64,000 nt of DNA from NCBI RefSeq assembly GCF_002159975.1, contig NZ_NFJR01000002.1, forward strand, positions 291,304-355,303, given 5' to 3'. A program made the translations under genes and the position numbers. Shown here one piece after another: positions 48,326-58,135 of this stretch; within the stretch, counting starts at the first letter, position 1, and every line of letters begins with the position of its first letter. The notes beneath the pieces are model-generated. The model saw only the letters and a program-made list of their open reading frames with translations, made no database searches and was not told the DNA's origin. Origin of the DNA: Barnesiella sp. An22. GTDB lineage: Bacteria > Bacteroidota > Bacteroidia > Bacteroidales > Barnesiellaceae.

Positions 48326-49051
48326 ATGGGACAGAAAGTAAATCCGATAAGTAACCGTTTGGGAATCATCAGAGGTTGGGATTCCAATTGGTATGGCGGT
48401 AAAAACTATGGTGACAGGTTGTTGGAAGACAGCAAGATCCGGAAGTATTTGAATGCCCGTCTTGCAAAAGCCAGCGTTTCACGCATAGTTATAGAACGTA
48501 CGTTGAAGTTGATCACTATTACCGTGTGCACGGCTCGTCCGGGTCTGATCATCGGTAAAGGCGGTCAAGAGGTAGACAAGCTCAAGGAAGAGTTGAAGAA
48601 GATTACCGACAAGGACGTACAGATCAATATCTACGAGGTAAAACGCCCCGAACTCGACGCCGAAATCGTGGCCAGCAACATCGCTCGCCAGATCGAAGGC
48701 AAAATCGCTTACCGTCGTGCCGTGAAGATGGCCATCGCTTCGACGATGCGCATGGGCGCCGAGGGTATCAAAGTACAAGTGTCGGGTCGTTTGAACGGTG
48801 CCGAAATGGCTCGTTCCGAAATGTACAAAGAGGGAAGAACCCCCCTGCACACATTGCGTGCCGATATTGACTATGCCTTGGTAGAAGCTCTTACGAAAGT
48901 AGGCATCATCGGTATCAAGGTTTGGATCTGCCGTGGCGAAATCTACGGAAAGAAAGACCTGGCTCCCGCGTTCACCAACAACGCCAAAGAGGCACGTGGT
49001 GGAAACGGAGGACCGAAAAAGGGCTTCAGAAAACCCAAAACTAACCGCTAA
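48326..49051 (+). CDS. rpsC: 30S ribosomal protein S3
   Basis: A 241-residue protein at the mRNA entry, with helicase activity together with S4 and S5. [19 protein letters not shown] starts it; the KH domain has the [18 protein letters not shown] motif. A basic tail ([14 protein letters not shown]) ends it. Confidence 0.98.
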   Translation: MGQKVNPISNRLGIIRGWDSNWYGGKNYGDRLLEDSKIRKYLNARLAKASVSRIVIERTLKLITITVCTARPGLIIGKGGQEVDKLKEELKKITDKDVQINIYEVKRPELDAEIVASNIARQIEGKIAYRRAVKMAIASTMRMGAEGIKVQVSGRLNGAEMARSEMYKEGRTPLHTLRADIDYALVEALTKVGIIGIKVWICRGEIYGKKDLAPAFTNNAKEARGGNGGPKKGFRKPKTNR

Positions 49052-49065
49052 ACGAAAATTGAACT

Positions 49066-49497
49066 ATGTTACAACCGAAAAAAACTAAATTCAGAAGACA
49101 GCAAAAAGGTCGCCAAAAGGGCAATGCCCAAAGAGGCAACCAGCTGGCTTTCGGCTCTTTCGGCATCAAGTCGTTAGATACGAAATGGATTACAGGTCGT
49201 CAAATCGAGGCCGCTCGTGTTGCTGTAACACGTTACATGCAACGTCAAGGTCAGATTTGGATCCGTATATTTCCCGATAAACCTATTACTAAGAAGCCGG
49301 CCGATGTACGTATGGGTAAAGGTAAAGGTAATCCCGAGGGATTCGTATTCCCCATCACGCCGGGTCGTGTTATTATCGAGGTAGAGGGTGTACCTTATGA
49401 GATTGCCAAGGAGGCTCTGCGCCTGGGTGCCCAGAAACTCCCGATTACTACTAAGTTCGTTGTTCGTCGTGACTACGACGCCAGTCAAAATGTGTAA
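49066..49497 (+). CDS. rplP: 50S ribosomal protein L16
   Basis: A 143-residue protein at the A-site side of the large subunit. [23 protein letters not shown] and [16 protein letters not shown] are typical; the latter contains the arginine loop near the peptidyl-transferase centre. Confidence 0.98.
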   Translation: MLQPKKTKFRRQQKGRQKGNAQRGNQLAFGSFGIKSLDTKWITGRQIEAARVAVTRYMQRQGQIWIRIFPDKPITKKPADVRMGKGKGNPEGFVFPITPGRVIIEVEGVPYEIAKEALRLGAQKLPITTKFVVRRDYDASQNV

Positions 49498-49500
49498 GTT

Positions 49501-49698
49501 ATGAAAAAAGCAGAAGTAAAAGAATTAGGCTCCAAGGAATTGCAAGAGAGATTGGATGCAGCCGTAGCCGCACTCAACCAGATGGAGATCAACCACAGCA
49601 TCTCGCCGTTGGACAGTCCTGCTAAAATAACTCACGAACGCAGGATGATTGCGCGCATGAAAACCGAGTTGCGCAAACGTGAACTTAATAAAAAATAA
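49501..49698 (+). CDS. rpmC: 50S ribosomal protein L29
   Basis: A 65-residue helical-hairpin protein near the tunnel exit. [20 protein letters not shown] and [18 protein letters not shown] fit the family. It starts 3 bases after rplP. Confidence 0.96.
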   Translation: MKKAEVKELGSKELQERLDAAVAALNQMEINHSISPLDSPAKITHERRMIARMKTELRKRELNKK

Positions 49699-49715
49699 TC
49701 AGCCACATATCTAAG

Positions 49716-49973
49716 ATGGAAAGTAGAAATTTAAGAAAAGAGAGAGTCGGTGTGGTTTCCAGCAACAAGATGGAAAAGACGGTTACCGTGACCGTGAAAT
49801 GGAAAGAGAAACACCCGATCTATGGTAAATTCGTGAACAAGACGAAGAAATACCATGCTCATGACGAGAAGAACGAATGCAACATCGGTGATACCGTGCG
49901 GCTGATGGAGACTCGTCCTTTGAGCAAAACAAAGAGATGGAGAGTAGTAGAAATCATCGAAAGAGCTAAGTAA
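49716..49973 (+). CDS. rpsQ: 30S ribosomal protein S17
   Basis: An 85-residue OB-fold primary binding protein. [21 protein letters not shown] and [21 protein letters not shown] are diagnostic. rplN begins 2 bases after the stop. Confidence 0.98.
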   Translation: MESRNLRKERVGVVSSNKMEKTVTVTVKWKEKHPIYGKFVNKTKKYHAHDEKNECNIGDTVRLMETRPLSKTKRWRVVEIIERAK

Positions 49974-49975
49974 TT

Positions 49976-50341
49976 ATGATACAACAAGAATCAAGACTTA
50001 CAGTAGCTGATAACAGCGGAGCTAAGGAAGCTCTTTGTATTCGCGTGTTGGGTGGTACCGGCCGTCGCTATGCGTCGGTAGGCGACGTGATTGTCGTAGC
50101 GATCAAAAGCGCTATCCCCTCGAGCGATGTGAAAAAAGGCGCCGTATCGAAAGCCATTATCGTGCGCACGAAAAAGGAAATCCGTCGTCAAGACGGCTCG
50201 TATATCCGCTTCGACGACAATGCCTGTGTATTGTTGAACAATGCGGGTGAGTTGCGCGGTAGCCGTATCTTTGGCCCGGTAGCCCGTGAGCTGCGTGCCG
50301 TAAATATGAAAATCGTGTCGTTGGCACCCGAAGTACTTTAA
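49976..50341 (+). CDS. rplN: 50S ribosomal protein L14
   Basis: A 121-residue protein at the intersubunit bridge. [20 protein letters not shown] and [14 protein letters not shown] are the conserved ends. Confidence 0.98.
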   Translation: MIQQESRLTVADNSGAKEALCIRVLGGTGRRYASVGDVIVVAIKSAIPSSDVKKGAVSKAIIVRTKKEIRRQDGSYIRFDDNACVLLNNAGELRGSRIFGPVARELRAVNMKIVSLAPEVL

Positions 50342-50362
50342 TCGAATAAAGCGAAAGATTAA

Positions 50363-50683
50363 ATGAGCAAGTTACATATCAAAAAGGGAGATACAGTCTA
50401 TGTAAACGCCGGTGAAGACAAAGGCAAGACCGGTCGTGTACTGAGCGTGTTGGTAAAAGAGCAACGTGCCATCGTAGAAGGTATCAACATGGTATCGAAG
50501 AGTACCAAACCCAATGCCAAAAACCCCCAGGGAGGTATAGTGAAGAAAGAAGCTCCTATTCATATTTCGAACTTGAATCCTCTGGATCCGAAGAGCGGAA
50601 AAGCTACCCGTATCGGCCGGAAGAAAAATGAAGCAGGCGTTTCAGTACGTTATTCCAAAAAATCAGGAGAGGAGATTAAGTAA
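50363..50683 (+). CDS. rplX: 50S ribosomal protein L24
   Basis: A 106-residue assembly initiator with a KOW motif ([21 protein letters not shown]). The region [24 protein letters not shown] is typical. Its stop overlaps the rplE start by one base. Confidence 0.97.
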   Translation: MSKLHIKKGDTVYVNAGEDKGKTGRVLSVLVKEQRAIVEGINMVSKSTKPNAKNPQGGIVKKEAPIHISNLNPLDPKSGKATRIGRKKNEAGVSVRYSKKSGEEIK

Positions 50684-51240
50684 TGAACAACACCGCAAAT
50701 CTGAAGAAAGAATATCTTGAAAGAATCGTGCCCGCCTTGCAGAAGGAGTTCAACTACTCGTCGATCATGCAGGTGCCTGTTTTGAAAAAGATCGTGATCA
50801 ATCAAGGTCTTGGCGAAGCAACGGCCGACAAGAAAATCATCGAAACCGCCATCAACGAGTTGACGGCCATCACCGGTCAGAAAGCAGTGGCAACCCTCTC
50901 GCGCAAGGATATCTCGAATTTCAAGCTGCGTAAGAAGATGCCCATCGGTGTGATGGTAACCCTCCGTCACGAGCGCATGTACGAGTTCCTGGAGCGTCTG
51001 GTACGCGTGTCTCTTCCCCGTATCCGCGACTTCAAAGGTATCGAAAGCAAACTCGATGGACGAGGCAACTACACCCTCGGAATTCAGGAGCAAATCATTT
51101 TCCCTGAAATAAATATCGATAGTATTACCAAAATTATGGGAATGAATATTACCTTTGTAACCTCAGCCAAAACCGACGAGGAAGGGTATGCTCTTCTCAA
51201 AGCATTTGGCTTACCTTTTAAAAACGCAAAAAAAGACTAA
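50683..51240 (+). CDS. rplE: 50S ribosomal protein L5
   Basis: A 185-residue 5S rRNA-binding protein. [40 protein letters not shown] and [21 protein letters not shown] are conserved blocks. Confidence 0.98.
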   Translation: MNNTANLKKEYLERIVPALQKEFNYSSIMQVPVLKKIVINQGLGEATADKKIIETAINELTAITGQKAVATLSRKDISNFKLRKKMPIGVMVTLRHERMYEFLERLVRVSLPRIRDFKGIESKLDGRGNYTLGIQEQIIFPEINIDSITKIMGMNITFVTSAKTDEEGYALLKAFGLPFKNAKKD

Positions 51241-51243
51241 GAT

Positions 51244-51513
51244 ATGGCAAAAGAATCGATGAAAGCTCGTGAAGTGAAGAGAGCCAAGCTGGTTGCCAAA
51301 TATGCCGAAAAGAAAAAACAACTCAAGGCAGAAGGCAATTACGAGGCCCTTCAACTGCTGCCGAAAAACGCATCGCGTGTACGTCTGCACAACCGTTGCA
51401 AGATCACCGGTCGTCCCAAAGGATACATCCGTCAGTTTGGAATTTCCCGTATACAATTCCGCGAAATGGCTTCGGCAGGTCTTATCCCGGGTGTAAAGAA
51501 AGCAAGCTGGTAA
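51244..51513 (+). CDS. rpsN: 30S ribosomal protein S14 (zinc-free type)
   Basis: An 89-residue head protein of the long C-minus type: the CxxC...CxxC zinc site of short S14 is absent ([19 protein letters not shown] has a single cysteine). [20 protein letters not shown] is the conserved core. The 58-base spacer before rpsH contains a small hairpin, TCCGG-AGACT-CCGGA at 51536-51550. Confidence 0.98.
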   Translation: MAKESMKAREVKRAKLVAKYAEKKKQLKAEGNYEALQLLPKNASRVRLHNRCKITGRPKGYIRQFGISRIQFREMASAGLIPGVKKASW

Positions 51514-51571
51514 TTATTTTTAGTGTTAAATATTGTCCGGAGACTCCGGATCAATTTAAACAAATTTTTAT

Positions 51572-51967
51572 ATGACAGATCCAATAGCAGATTATCTGAC
51601 AAGATTGAGAAACGCCATCAAAGCTCATCACAGAGTAGTTGAAGTGCCTTCCTCGAGATTGAAAAAAGAAATCACGAAAATCCTTTTTGAAAAAGGCTAC
51701 ATTCTCAATTACAAGTTTGTAGAAGACGGTCCCCGAGGCACCATCAAGATTGCCTTGAAGTACGACCCCGTAAACAAAGTGAGCGCAATCCAAAAGCTGA
51801 TTCGTGTATCGAGTCCGGGTTTGCGCCGTTATACCGGCTACAAAGACATGCCGCGTGTATTGAACGGTTTGGGTATTGCAATTCTCTCCACCTCGAAAGG
51901 CGTGATGACCAACAAAGAGGCCAGCGACCTGAAGATCGGCGGTGAGGTATTATGTTACATTTACTAA
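51572..51967 (+). CDS. rpsH: 30S ribosomal protein S8
   Basis: A 131-residue primary binding protein. DPIADYLTRLRNAIKAHHRVVE and a terminal STSKGVMTNKEASDLKIGGEVLCYIY-type end are diagnostic. In E. coli S8 represses the spc genes; the matching site was not identified here. Confidence 0.98.
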   Translation: MTDPIADYLTRLRNAIKAHHRVVEVPSSRLKKEITKILFEKGYILNYKFVEDGPRGTIKIALKYDPVNKVSAIQKLIRVSSPGLRRYTGYKDMPRVLNGLGIAILSTSKGVMTNKEASDLKIGGEVLCYIY

Positions 51968-51986
51968 TTAAAAGGAGGTATATATT

Positions 51987-52541
51987 ATGTCAAGAATAGG
52001 AAAATTGCCCATAGTAGTACCCGCCGGAGTTACCGTTACTATCTCCGGAAATGAGGTAAAGGTAAAAGGACCCAAAGGGGAGCTGTCGCAGACCGTATCG
52101 CCCGAAATTAAAGTTGAAATGGTAGACGGGGCTATCCACGTGACCCGGCCTAATGATGAGAAACAAACCCGTGCCCTCCACGGTCTCTACCGTGCTCTTA
52201 TCCACAACATGGTGGTAGGTGTTTCCGAAGGGTATAAGAAAGAGATGGAACTGGTGGGCGTAGGCTACCGTGCCCAAAGCCAAGGCCAGGTGCTCGAGCT
52301 CTCGCTGGGCTACTCGCACGCCATCTTCTTGAGACTTCCTGCCGAAATCAAGGTAGAAGCCAAATCGGAGAGAAACAAAAACCCGTTGATTATTCTCGAA
52401 TCGTGCGACAAGCAACTGATCGGCCAGGTATGTGCCAAGATTCGTTCGCTGCGCAAGCCCGAACCTTACAAGGGTAAAGGTATCAAGTTCGTTGGCGAGG
52501 TAATCCGTAGAAAATCGGGTAAATCGGCAGGTGCCAAATAA
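51987..52541 (+). CDS. rplF: 50S ribosomal protein L6
   Basis: A 184-residue factor-binding-site protein with two related domains. SRIGKLPIVVPAGVTVTISG and the terminal RKPEPYKGKGIKFVGEVIRR are typical. It is preceded by one of the few good purine-rich ribosome sites in the cluster (aaaggaggt). Confidence 0.98.
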   Translation: MSRIGKLPIVVPAGVTVTISGNEVKVKGPKGELSQTVSPEIKVEMVDGAIHVTRPNDEKQTRALHGLYRALIHNMVVGVSEGYKKEMELVGVGYRAQSQGQVLELSLGYSHAIFLRLPAEIKVEAKSERNKNPLIILESCDKQLIGQVCAKIRSLRKPEPYKGKGIKFVGEVIRRKSGKSAGAK

Positions 52542-52560
52542 TCATTAAACAGGTATTATC

Positions 52561-52902
52561 ATGACAACGAAGATAGAAAGAAGACTCAAAATCAAAACCC
52601 GCATACGCGGTAAAGTTTCCGGCACGGCCGAGCGTCCCCGTATGACGGTGTTTAGAAGCAATAAGCAAATATATGTGCAATTGGTCGATGACCTCACCGG
52701 CAGAACTCTTGCCGCCGCCTCGTCCAGAGGCATGGAAGCCGCTCCCAAAAAAGAGATGGCAGCCAAGGTAGGTGAAGCTATCGCCAAGAAAGCACAGGAA
52801 GCCGGTATTACCACGGTTGTATTTGACCGCAACGGTTACCTGTATCATGGGAGAGTAAAAGAATTAGCTGATGCTGCCCGCAACGGTGGCCTTAAATTTT
52901 AA
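52561..52902 (+). CDS. rplR: 50S ribosomal protein L18
   Basis: A 113-residue 5S rRNA-binding protein. [21 protein letters not shown] and [22 protein letters not shown] are the conserved blocks. Confidence 0.98.
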   Translation: MTTKIERRLKIKTRIRGKVSGTAERPRMTVFRSNKQIYVQLVDDLTGRTLAAASSRGMEAAPKKEMAAKVGEAIAKKAQEAGITTVVFDRNGYLYHGRVKELADAARNGGLKF

Positions 52903-52907
52903 TCGTC

Positions 52908-53426
52908 ATGACAGGAAAAATAAATAGAGTAAAATCGACAAACGACATCGAGTTGAAAGACCGTCTGGTTGCCATCAACCGTGTAACGAAAGTAACCAAA
53001 GGTGGCCGTACGTTCAGCTTCTCGGCTATTGTCGTAGTGGGCAACGAAGCCGGTATCGTAGGCTGGGGCCTGGGTAAAGCGAGCGAGGTAACTACCGCAA
53101 TCGCCAAAGGTGTGGAAGCTGCCAAGAAGAACCTGGTGAAAGTACCGGTTCTCAAAGGTACCATCCCCCACGATCAGCTGGCCAAATTCGGCGGTGCCCT
53201 CGTATATATCAAACCTGCTTCTCCGGGTACCGGAGTAAAGGCCGGTGGTGCCATGCGTGCCGTGCTTGAGAGCGTAGGTATTACCGACGTGCTGGCCAAA
53301 TCGAAAGGTTCGTCCAACCCCCACAACCTGGTGAAAGCCACGATTGCTGCCTTGTGCGAACTGAGAGATGCGGCTACCGTAGCTCAAAACAGAGGTATCT
53401 CTGTAGAAAAAGTCTTTAAAGGTTAA
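52908..53426 (+). CDS. rpsE: 30S ribosomal protein S5
   Basis: A 172-residue protein at the mRNA entry and in decoding fidelity. [20 protein letters not shown] is the N-terminal loop where spectinomycin-resistance changes occur; [16 protein letters not shown] is near the end. Confidence 0.98.
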   Translation: MTGKINRVKSTNDIELKDRLVAINRVTKVTKGGRTFSFSAIVVVGNEAGIVGWGLGKASEVTTAIAKGVEAAKKNLVKVPVLKGTIPHDQLAKFGGALVYIKPASPGTGVKAGGAMRAVLESVGITDVLAKSKGSSNPHNLVKATIAALCELRDAATVAQNRGISVEKVFKG

Positions 53427-53441
53427 TACGGAGGAGAAGCA

Positions 53442-53618
53442 ATGGAAAAGATAAAGATCAAACAAGTAAAGAGCCGCATCAACTGCCCCGCTGTACAGAA
53501 GAAGACACTTGATGCACTGGGCTTGAGAAAACTCAACCATGTCGTAGAACACGACGCTACCCCCCAAATCCTGGGTATGGTAGAGAAGGTAAAACACCTG
53601 GTGAAAGTAGTTGAGTAA
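53442..53618 (+). CDS. rpmD: 50S ribosomal protein L30
   Basis: A 58-residue protein read directly from the sequence: [19 protein letters not shown] at the start, then [20 protein letters not shown], and a stop at 53616. A ggaggag motif precedes the ATG. It sits in its usual place between rpsE and rplO. Confidence 0.95.
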   Translation: MEKIKIKQVKSRINCPAVQKKTLDALGLRKLNHVVEHDATPQILGMVEKVKHLVKVVE

Positions 53619-53649
53619 TTTTATCCATCGATTAAAAAAAAGTAACAAT

Positions 53650-54096
53650 ATGGACTTGAGTAATTTAAAACCCGCCGAAGGGTCAACCAAAACAAGAAAG
53701 AGAATCGGTCGCGGACCGGGTTCGGGTTTGGGTGGAACTTCTACCAGAGGTCATAAAGGAGCAAAGTCGCGTTCGGGTTACAAACGCAAAATCGGTTTCG
53801 AGGGTGGTCAGATGCCTCTCCAACGCCGTGTTCCGAAATTTGGCTTCAAGAATATAAATCGTGTAGAATACAAAGGCATCAACCTCGAGGCTCTGCAATC
53901 GCTGGCCGATAGCCAGAAATTGGAGAAGATCGACATCGAAACACTTGTGGCTGCCGGATTTATTTCTTCGAATCAGTTAGTGAAAATTCTTGGTAAAGGT
54001 GCTCTTACGGCCAAATTGGAAGTTTGCGCTCACGCATTCTCCAAAACTGCCGAAGCTGCTATCGTTGCCGCAGGTGGAACAGTAGTCAAACTCTAA
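53650..54096 (+). CDS. rplO: 50S ribosomal protein L15
   Basis: A 148-residue late assembly protein. [20 protein letters not shown] and [20 protein letters not shown] are diagnostic. I start at ATG 53650; an in-frame extension back to 53611 would overlap the end of rpmD. Confidence 0.97.
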   Translation: MDLSNLKPAEGSTKTRKRIGRGPGSGLGGTSTRGHKGAKSRSGYKRKIGFEGGQMPLQRRVPKFGFKNINRVEYKGINLEALQSLADSQKLEKIDIETLVAAGFISSNQLVKILGKGALTAKLEVCAHAFSKTAEAAIVAAGGTVVKL

Positions 54097-54100
54097 TACA

Positions 54101-55423
54101 ATGAGAGCAATAGAAACTATAAAAAACATTTGGAAAATCGAAGACCTCCGCAAACGTATCATCACCACTATCCTGCTGGTGCTGGTATACCGCGTGGGGT
54201 CATACGTCGTGCTTCCGGGTATCGATCCTGCCAATCTGGATGCCTTGCGCAACCAGACGAGCAAGGGTCTGATGCAGTTGCTCGATATGTTTTCGGGAGG
54301 TGCATTCTCCAACGCTTCGATTTTTGCCTTGGGAATTATGCCTTATATCACCGCCTCGATTGTGATTCAATTGCTGGGTATGGTGATGCCCTCGTTCCAG
54401 AAGCTGCAACGCGAAGGCGAGAGCGGTCGTACGAAACTTAACCAATACACCCGCTATTTGACCGTTATCATTCTGCTCCTGCAAGGTCCCGCCTACTTGG
54501 TGAACCTGAAAGTACAGATGGGTTCGGCCTTATTCCCCTCCGGTTGGTTGTTTATAGTTTCTTCTACAATCGTGCTTGCTGCCGGTAGTATGTTTATCAT
54601 GTGGCTGGGCGAACGGATCACCGACAAAGGTATCGGTAACGGTATTTCGTTTATCATCCTGGTCGGTATCATCGCCCGTCTGCCGCTGGCTTTCGCCGCC
54701 GAGTTTACCAGCCGTCTGGCTTCGAAACAAGGTGGTTTGGTGATGTTCCTGGTCGAGATCGTCTTCCTGCTGGCCGTTATCGCCGCAGCAATTCTGCTCG
54801 TACAAGGCACCCGGAAAGTCCCCGTACAATACGCCAAACGTATTGTGGGTAACAAACAGTACGGCGGCGCTCGCCAGTATATCCCCTTGAAGGTCAACAC
54901 GGCCGGTGTGATGCCTATCATCTTTGCCCAGGCCATCATGTTTATCCCCATCACCATTGCCGGGTTCAGCGTGACCAACGCAAGTTCGTTCTGGCAATCG
55001 TTCATGTCGATGACGGGATTCTGGTATAACTTCGTGTTTGCATTCCTTATCATCGTTTTCACCTACTTCTATACGGCAATCACCGTGCAACCCACGCAGA
55101 TGGCCGAGGATATGAAACGCAACAACGGCTTTATTCCCGGTGTGAAACCCGGTAAGAAGACTGCCGACTACCTCGACTCGATCATGTCGAGAATCACGTT
55201 GCCCGGTTCTATCTTCCTGGCTATCGTGGCTATCATGCCGGCCTTTGCCCAGATTTGCGGTGTAAGCGCCGAGTTCTCTCAGTTCTTCGGCGGAACGTCG
55301 CTGCTCATTCTGGTAGGTGTAGTGTTGGATACTTTGCAACAAATCGAAAGCCATTTGATGATGCGCCATTACGACGGTCTGATGAAATCGGGCCGCATTA
55401 AAGGTCGTAGCGGAGCTTATTAA
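54101..55423 (+). CDS. secY: Protein translocase subunit SecY
   Basis: A 440-residue channel subunit of the Sec translocon in the inner membrane, with ten hydrophobic segments. FSGGAFSNASIFALGIMPYITASI is the plug/TM2 region and EGESGRTKLNQYTRYLTV the next cytoplasmic loop; later NNGFIPGVKPGKKTADYLD is the C5-type loop that meets SecA and ribosomes. It starts 4 bases after rplO. Confidence 0.98.
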   Translation: MRAIETIKNIWKIEDLRKRIITTILLVLVYRVGSYVVLPGIDPANLDALRNQTSKGLMQLLDMFSGGAFSNASIFALGIMPYITASIVIQLLGMVMPSFQKLQREGESGRTKLNQYTRYLTVIILLLQGPAYLVNLKVQMGSALFPSGWLFIVSSTIVLAAGSMFIMWLGERITDKGIGNGISFIILVGIIARLPLAFAAEFTSRLASKQGGLVMFLVEIVFLLAVIAAAILLVQGTRKVPVQYAKRIVGNKQYGGARQYIPLKVNTAGVMPIIFAQAIMFIPITIAGFSVTNASSFWQSFMSMTGFWYNFVFAFLIIVFTYFYTAITVQPTQMAEDMKRNNGFIPGVKPGKKTADYLDSIMSRITLPGSIFLAIVAIMPAFAQICGVSAEFSQFFGGTSLLILVGVVLDTLQQIESHLMMRHYDGLMKSGRIKGRSGAY

Positions 55424-55440
55424 AACAAGGAGTATAGATA

Positions 55441-56223
55441 ATGATTTATCTTAAAACAGACGAAGAGATAGAGTTGATGCGGGAGAGTAATCTCTTGGTG
55501 GGCATGACCCTGGGCGAAATGGCCAAGTGGGTAGTCCCCGGGATTACCACCCTCCGGCTCGACAAGATAGCCGAGGAGTTCATTCGGGATCACGGGGCCG
55601 AACCCGGGTTCCTGGGTTACGCCGGCTATCCCAACTCTCTTTGCATCTCGGTCAACGAGGTAATTGTACACGGTATTCCCAACAGCTACGCCCTGCGCGA
55701 GGGCGACATCGTGTCGATCGATTGCGGCGTAGTGAAAAACGGCTTCAACGGCGATTCGGCCTATACCTTCTGTGTAGGCGAGGTTGCCCCTGAAGTGAAA
55801 CAGTTGCTCAAAACCACCAAAGAGTCACTCTATCTGGGTATCGAGCATGCTGTCGAGGGAAAACGCATAGGCGATATAGGCCATGCCATTCAAACCTATT
55901 GCGAAGCTCGTGGTTATTCTGTAGTGAGGGAGTTGTGCGGACACGGTGTAGGCAAGCACCTGCACGAAGAGCCCAATGTCCCCAATTACGGACGTCCCGG
56001 TACCGGCCCGCTGCTCAAGAACGGCATGTGTATTGCCATCGAGCCCATGATCAACCTGGGTTCACGCAATATCGTCATCGAGCGCGATGGTTGGACTACC
56101 CGCACACGCGATCGCAAACCCGCTGCTCACTTCGAGCACACGATAGCAATCAAAGGAGGGAAGGCCGATATACTCTCTTCGTTTGAATATGTAGAGCAAG
56201 TTTTAGGAGACAAATCAATTTAA
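55441..56223 (+). CDS. map: Methionine aminopeptidase, type I
   Basis: A 260-residue metallopeptidase that removes the initiator methionine. The metal ligands fall in DIVSIDCGVVKNGFNGDSAY (two Asp), CGHGVGKHLHEEPNVPNYG (His), AIEPM (Glu) and HFEHTIAI region (Glu); VHGIPN carries the substrate His. It lies between secY and infA, its usual place in Bacteroidetes. Confidence 0.97.
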   Translation: MIYLKTDEEIELMRESNLLVGMTLGEMAKWVVPGITTLRLDKIAEEFIRDHGAEPGFLGYAGYPNSLCISVNEVIVHGIPNSYALREGDIVSIDCGVVKNGFNGDSAYTFCVGEVAPEVKQLLKTTKESLYLGIEHAVEGKRIGDIGHAIQTYCEARGYSVVRELCGHGVGKHLHEEPNVPNYGRPGTGPLLKNGMCIAIEPMINLGSRNIVIERDGWTTRTRDRKPAAHFEHTIAIKGGKADILSSFEYVEQVLGDKSI

Positions 56224-56232
56224 CTATAATTT

Positions 56233-56451
56233 ATGGCGAAGCAAGCTGCAATAGAACAAGATGGTGTAATCGTGGAGGCATTGTCGAATGCCATGTTCCG
56301 CGTAGAGTTGGAAAACGGGCATGAGATAACCGCCCATATCTCGGGAAAGATGCGTATGCACTTCATCAAGATACTCCCGGGTGATAAGGTGCGGATCGAA
56401 ATGTCGCCCTATGATTTGACCAAAGGAAGAATTGCTTTTAGATATAAATAA
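56233..56451 (+). CDS. infA: Translation initiation factor IF-1
   Basis: A 72-residue OB-fold factor that binds the A site during initiation. [25 protein letters not shown] and [21 protein letters not shown] are diagnostic; full length. Confidence 0.98.
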   Translation: MAKQAAIEQDGVIVEALSNAMFRVELENGHEITAHISGKMRMHFIKILPGDKVRIEMSPYDLTKGRIAFRYK

Positions 56452-56462
56452 AAAACAACAAT

Positions 56463-56579
56463 ATGAAAGTAAGAGCATCATTGAAAAAACGTACGCCCGA
56501 TAGCAAGATCGTGAGAAGACACGGCCGTTTGTACGTAATTAACAAGAAAAATCCTAAGTATAAACAACGTCAAGGATAA
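56463..56579 (+). CDS. rpmJ: 50S ribosomal protein L36 (zinc-free type)
   Basis: A 38-residue protein read directly: [19 protein letters not shown], then an end NPKYKQRQG that is invariant in the family. The three cysteines and histidine that hold zinc in standard L36 (LCRNC...C...H) are replaced (TPDSK; INKKN), so it cannot bind zinc in the usual way. It starts 11 bases after infA. Confidence 0.95.
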   Translation: MKVRASLKKRTPDSKIVRRHGRLYVINKKNPKYKQRQG

Positions 56580-56588
56580 ATTTATTAT

Positions 56589-56596
56589 TATTTTTG
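56589..56596 (+). promoter_or_regulatory. Possible internal promoter element before rpsM
   Basis: TATTTTTG in the 38-base rpmJ-rpsM gap fits TAnnTTTG and is 22 bases before the rpsM ATG. No -33 box was seen, so an accidental match in AT-rich DNA is possible. Confidence 0.3.
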
Positions 56597-56617
56597 CAAA
56601 TTAAAAGATTCTAATAT

Positions 56618-56998
56618 ATGGCAATAAGAATTGTTGGTGTAGACCTGCCGCAAAATAAGAGAGGAGAGATCGCCTTGACCTATATCTATGGTATCGGTCG
56701 TAGCGCGGCTAATTCCATTTTGAGTAAAGCCGGCATTGACAAAGACATCAAAGTGAAAGATTGGACCGACGACCAGTCGGCAAAAGTACGTGAAATCATC
56801 AGTACCGAGTATAAGGTGGAGGGTGACCTTCGTACCGAAATACAGCTGAACATCAAACGTCTGATGGACATCGGTTGCTACCGGGGTATCCGTCACCGTA
56901 TCGGTTTGCCTGTGAGAGGCCAGAGCACCAAGAACAACGCTCGTACGCGTAAAGGTAAAAAGAAAACCGTTGCAAATAAGAAAAAAGCTACTAAATAA
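56618..56998 (+). CDS. rpsM: 30S ribosomal protein S13
   Basis: A 126-residue head protein contacting the P-site t[44 protein letters not shown] and a basic tail [18 protein letters not shown] identify it. It opens the alpha block. Confidence 0.98.
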   Translation: MAIRIVGVDLPQNKRGEIALTYIYGIGRSAANSILSKAGIDKDIKVKDWTDDQSAKVREIISTEYKVEGDLRTEIQLNIKRLMDIGCYRGIRHRIGLPVRGQSTKNNARTRKGKKKTVANKKKATK

Positions 56999-57007
56999 TA
57001 AGTAAGT

Positions 57008-57397
57008 ATGGCAAAAAAAACAGTCGCAGCAAAGAAGAGGGTTGTAAAGGTTGATGCCGTTGGCCAGGCCCATATCCATTCTTCGTTCAACAACATTATT
57101 GTAACACTTGCCAACAGCGAAGGTCAGGTGATTTCGTGGTCGTCGGCAGGTAAAATGGGCTTCAGAGGCTCTAAGAAAAATACTCCTTACGCCGCTCAAA
57201 TGGCCGCACAAGATTGTGCAAAAGTGGCTTATGACCTGGGCTTGAGGAAAGTGAAAGCCTATGTAAAAGGCCCCGGAAACGGTCGTGAATCGGCTGTAAG
57301 AACTATTCATGGCGCTGGTATCGAAGTAACCGAGATTATCGATGTAACTCCGCTGCCGCACAATGGTTGTCGTCCTCCTAAGAGAAGAAGAGTTTAA
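57008..57397 (+). CDS. rpsK: 30S ribosomal protein S11
   Basis: A 129-residue platform protein. [40 protein letters not shown] and the terminal [13 protein letters not shown] are diagnostic. It is followed by a 121-base spacer, the longest in the alpha block. Confidence 0.98.
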   Translation: MAKKTVAAKKRVVKVDAVGQAHIHSSFNNIIVTLANSEGQVISWSSAGKMGFRGSKKNTPYAAQMAAQDCAKVAYDLGLRKVKAYVKGPGNGRESAVRTIHGAGIEVTEIIDVTPLPHNGCRPPKRRRV

Positions 57398-57417
57398 TTT
57401 TTCTTTATTTGTAAACA

Positions 57418-57489
57418 GAGAATCCCGAACAGTGAATAAGATTGCATAATAATCCTCTCTGCAATCGCGGCTGCACTCTTCTCGGTTCG
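57418..57489 (+). promoter_or_regulatory. Candidate structured leader of rpsD (possible S4 autoregulatory site)
   Basis: The rpsK-rpsD spacer contains a hairpin GATTGCA (57440-57446) / TGCAATC (57460-57466), flanked by two more complementary pairs, GAGAA (57418-57422) with TTCTC (57479-57483) and CGAAC (57426-57430) with GTTCG (57485-57489). Those two outer pairings cross, so together they would form a pseudoknot-like fold. S4 is known to bind a pseudoknotted leader in E. coli. The AT-rich rpsD ribosome-binding region follows directly. Confidence 0.45.
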
Positions 57490-57518
57490 CAATATTTAAT
57501 AATTAAAAAATTTTAGAA

Positions 57519-58127
57519 ATGGCAAGATATACCGGACCTAGAACAAAAATCGCTCGTAAATTTGGCGAAGCTATTTTTGGCCCCGATAAAGTTCTTACGA
57601 AAAAGAACTATCCCCCGGGACAACACGGCATCAACAAGAGAAGAAAAACTTCCGAGTATGGCGTTCAGCTTCGTGAAAAGCAAAAAGCCAAATACACTTA
57701 CGGTGTATTGGAAAAACAATTTAGAAACCTCTTCGAGAAGGCTTCTCGTACCAAAGGTGTGAAGGGTGAAGTGCTCCTTCAACTGCTCGAAGCTCGTCTC
57801 GACAACGTGGTATTCCGTTTGGGCATCGCCCCCACGCGTGCCGCTGCCCGTCAGCTCGTGCTGCACCGTCACATTGTTGTCGACGGCAAAGTGGTGAATA
57901 TCCCGTCGTATTCGGTAAAACCGGGTCAAGTAGTTGGCGTTCGTGAGAAAGCCAAATCGCTCGAGGTTATAGCCGATGCACTTGCTGGATTCAATCACAG
58001 CAAATATCCTTGGTTAGAGTGGGACGAGAGCTTGAAGAGCGGTAAATTGTTGCATTTGCCCGAAAGAGCCGATATCCCTGAAAACATTAAAGAACAGTTG
58101 ATCGTTGAGTTGTATTCTAAACAATAA
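57519..58127 (+). CDS. rpsD: 30S ribosomal protein S4
   Basis: A 202-residue primary binding protein and assembly initiator. [20 protein letters not shown] and [21 protein letters not shown] open it; the S4 RNA-binding domain is [20 protein letters not shown] with [16 protein letters not shown]. The N-terminal part has no zinc-binding cysteines. It is the likely regulator of its own leader. Confidence 0.98.
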   Translation: MARYTGPRTKIARKFGEAIFGPDKVLTKKNYPPGQHGINKRRKTSEYGVQLREKQKAKYTYGVLEKQFRNLFEKASRTKGVKGEVLLQLLEARLDNVVFRLGIAPTRAAARQLVLHRHIVVDGKVVNIPSYSVKPGQVVGVREKAKSLEVIADALAGFNHSKYPWLEWDESLKSGKLLHLPERADIPENIKEQLIVELYSKQ

Positions 58128-58135
58128 TTGATTCC

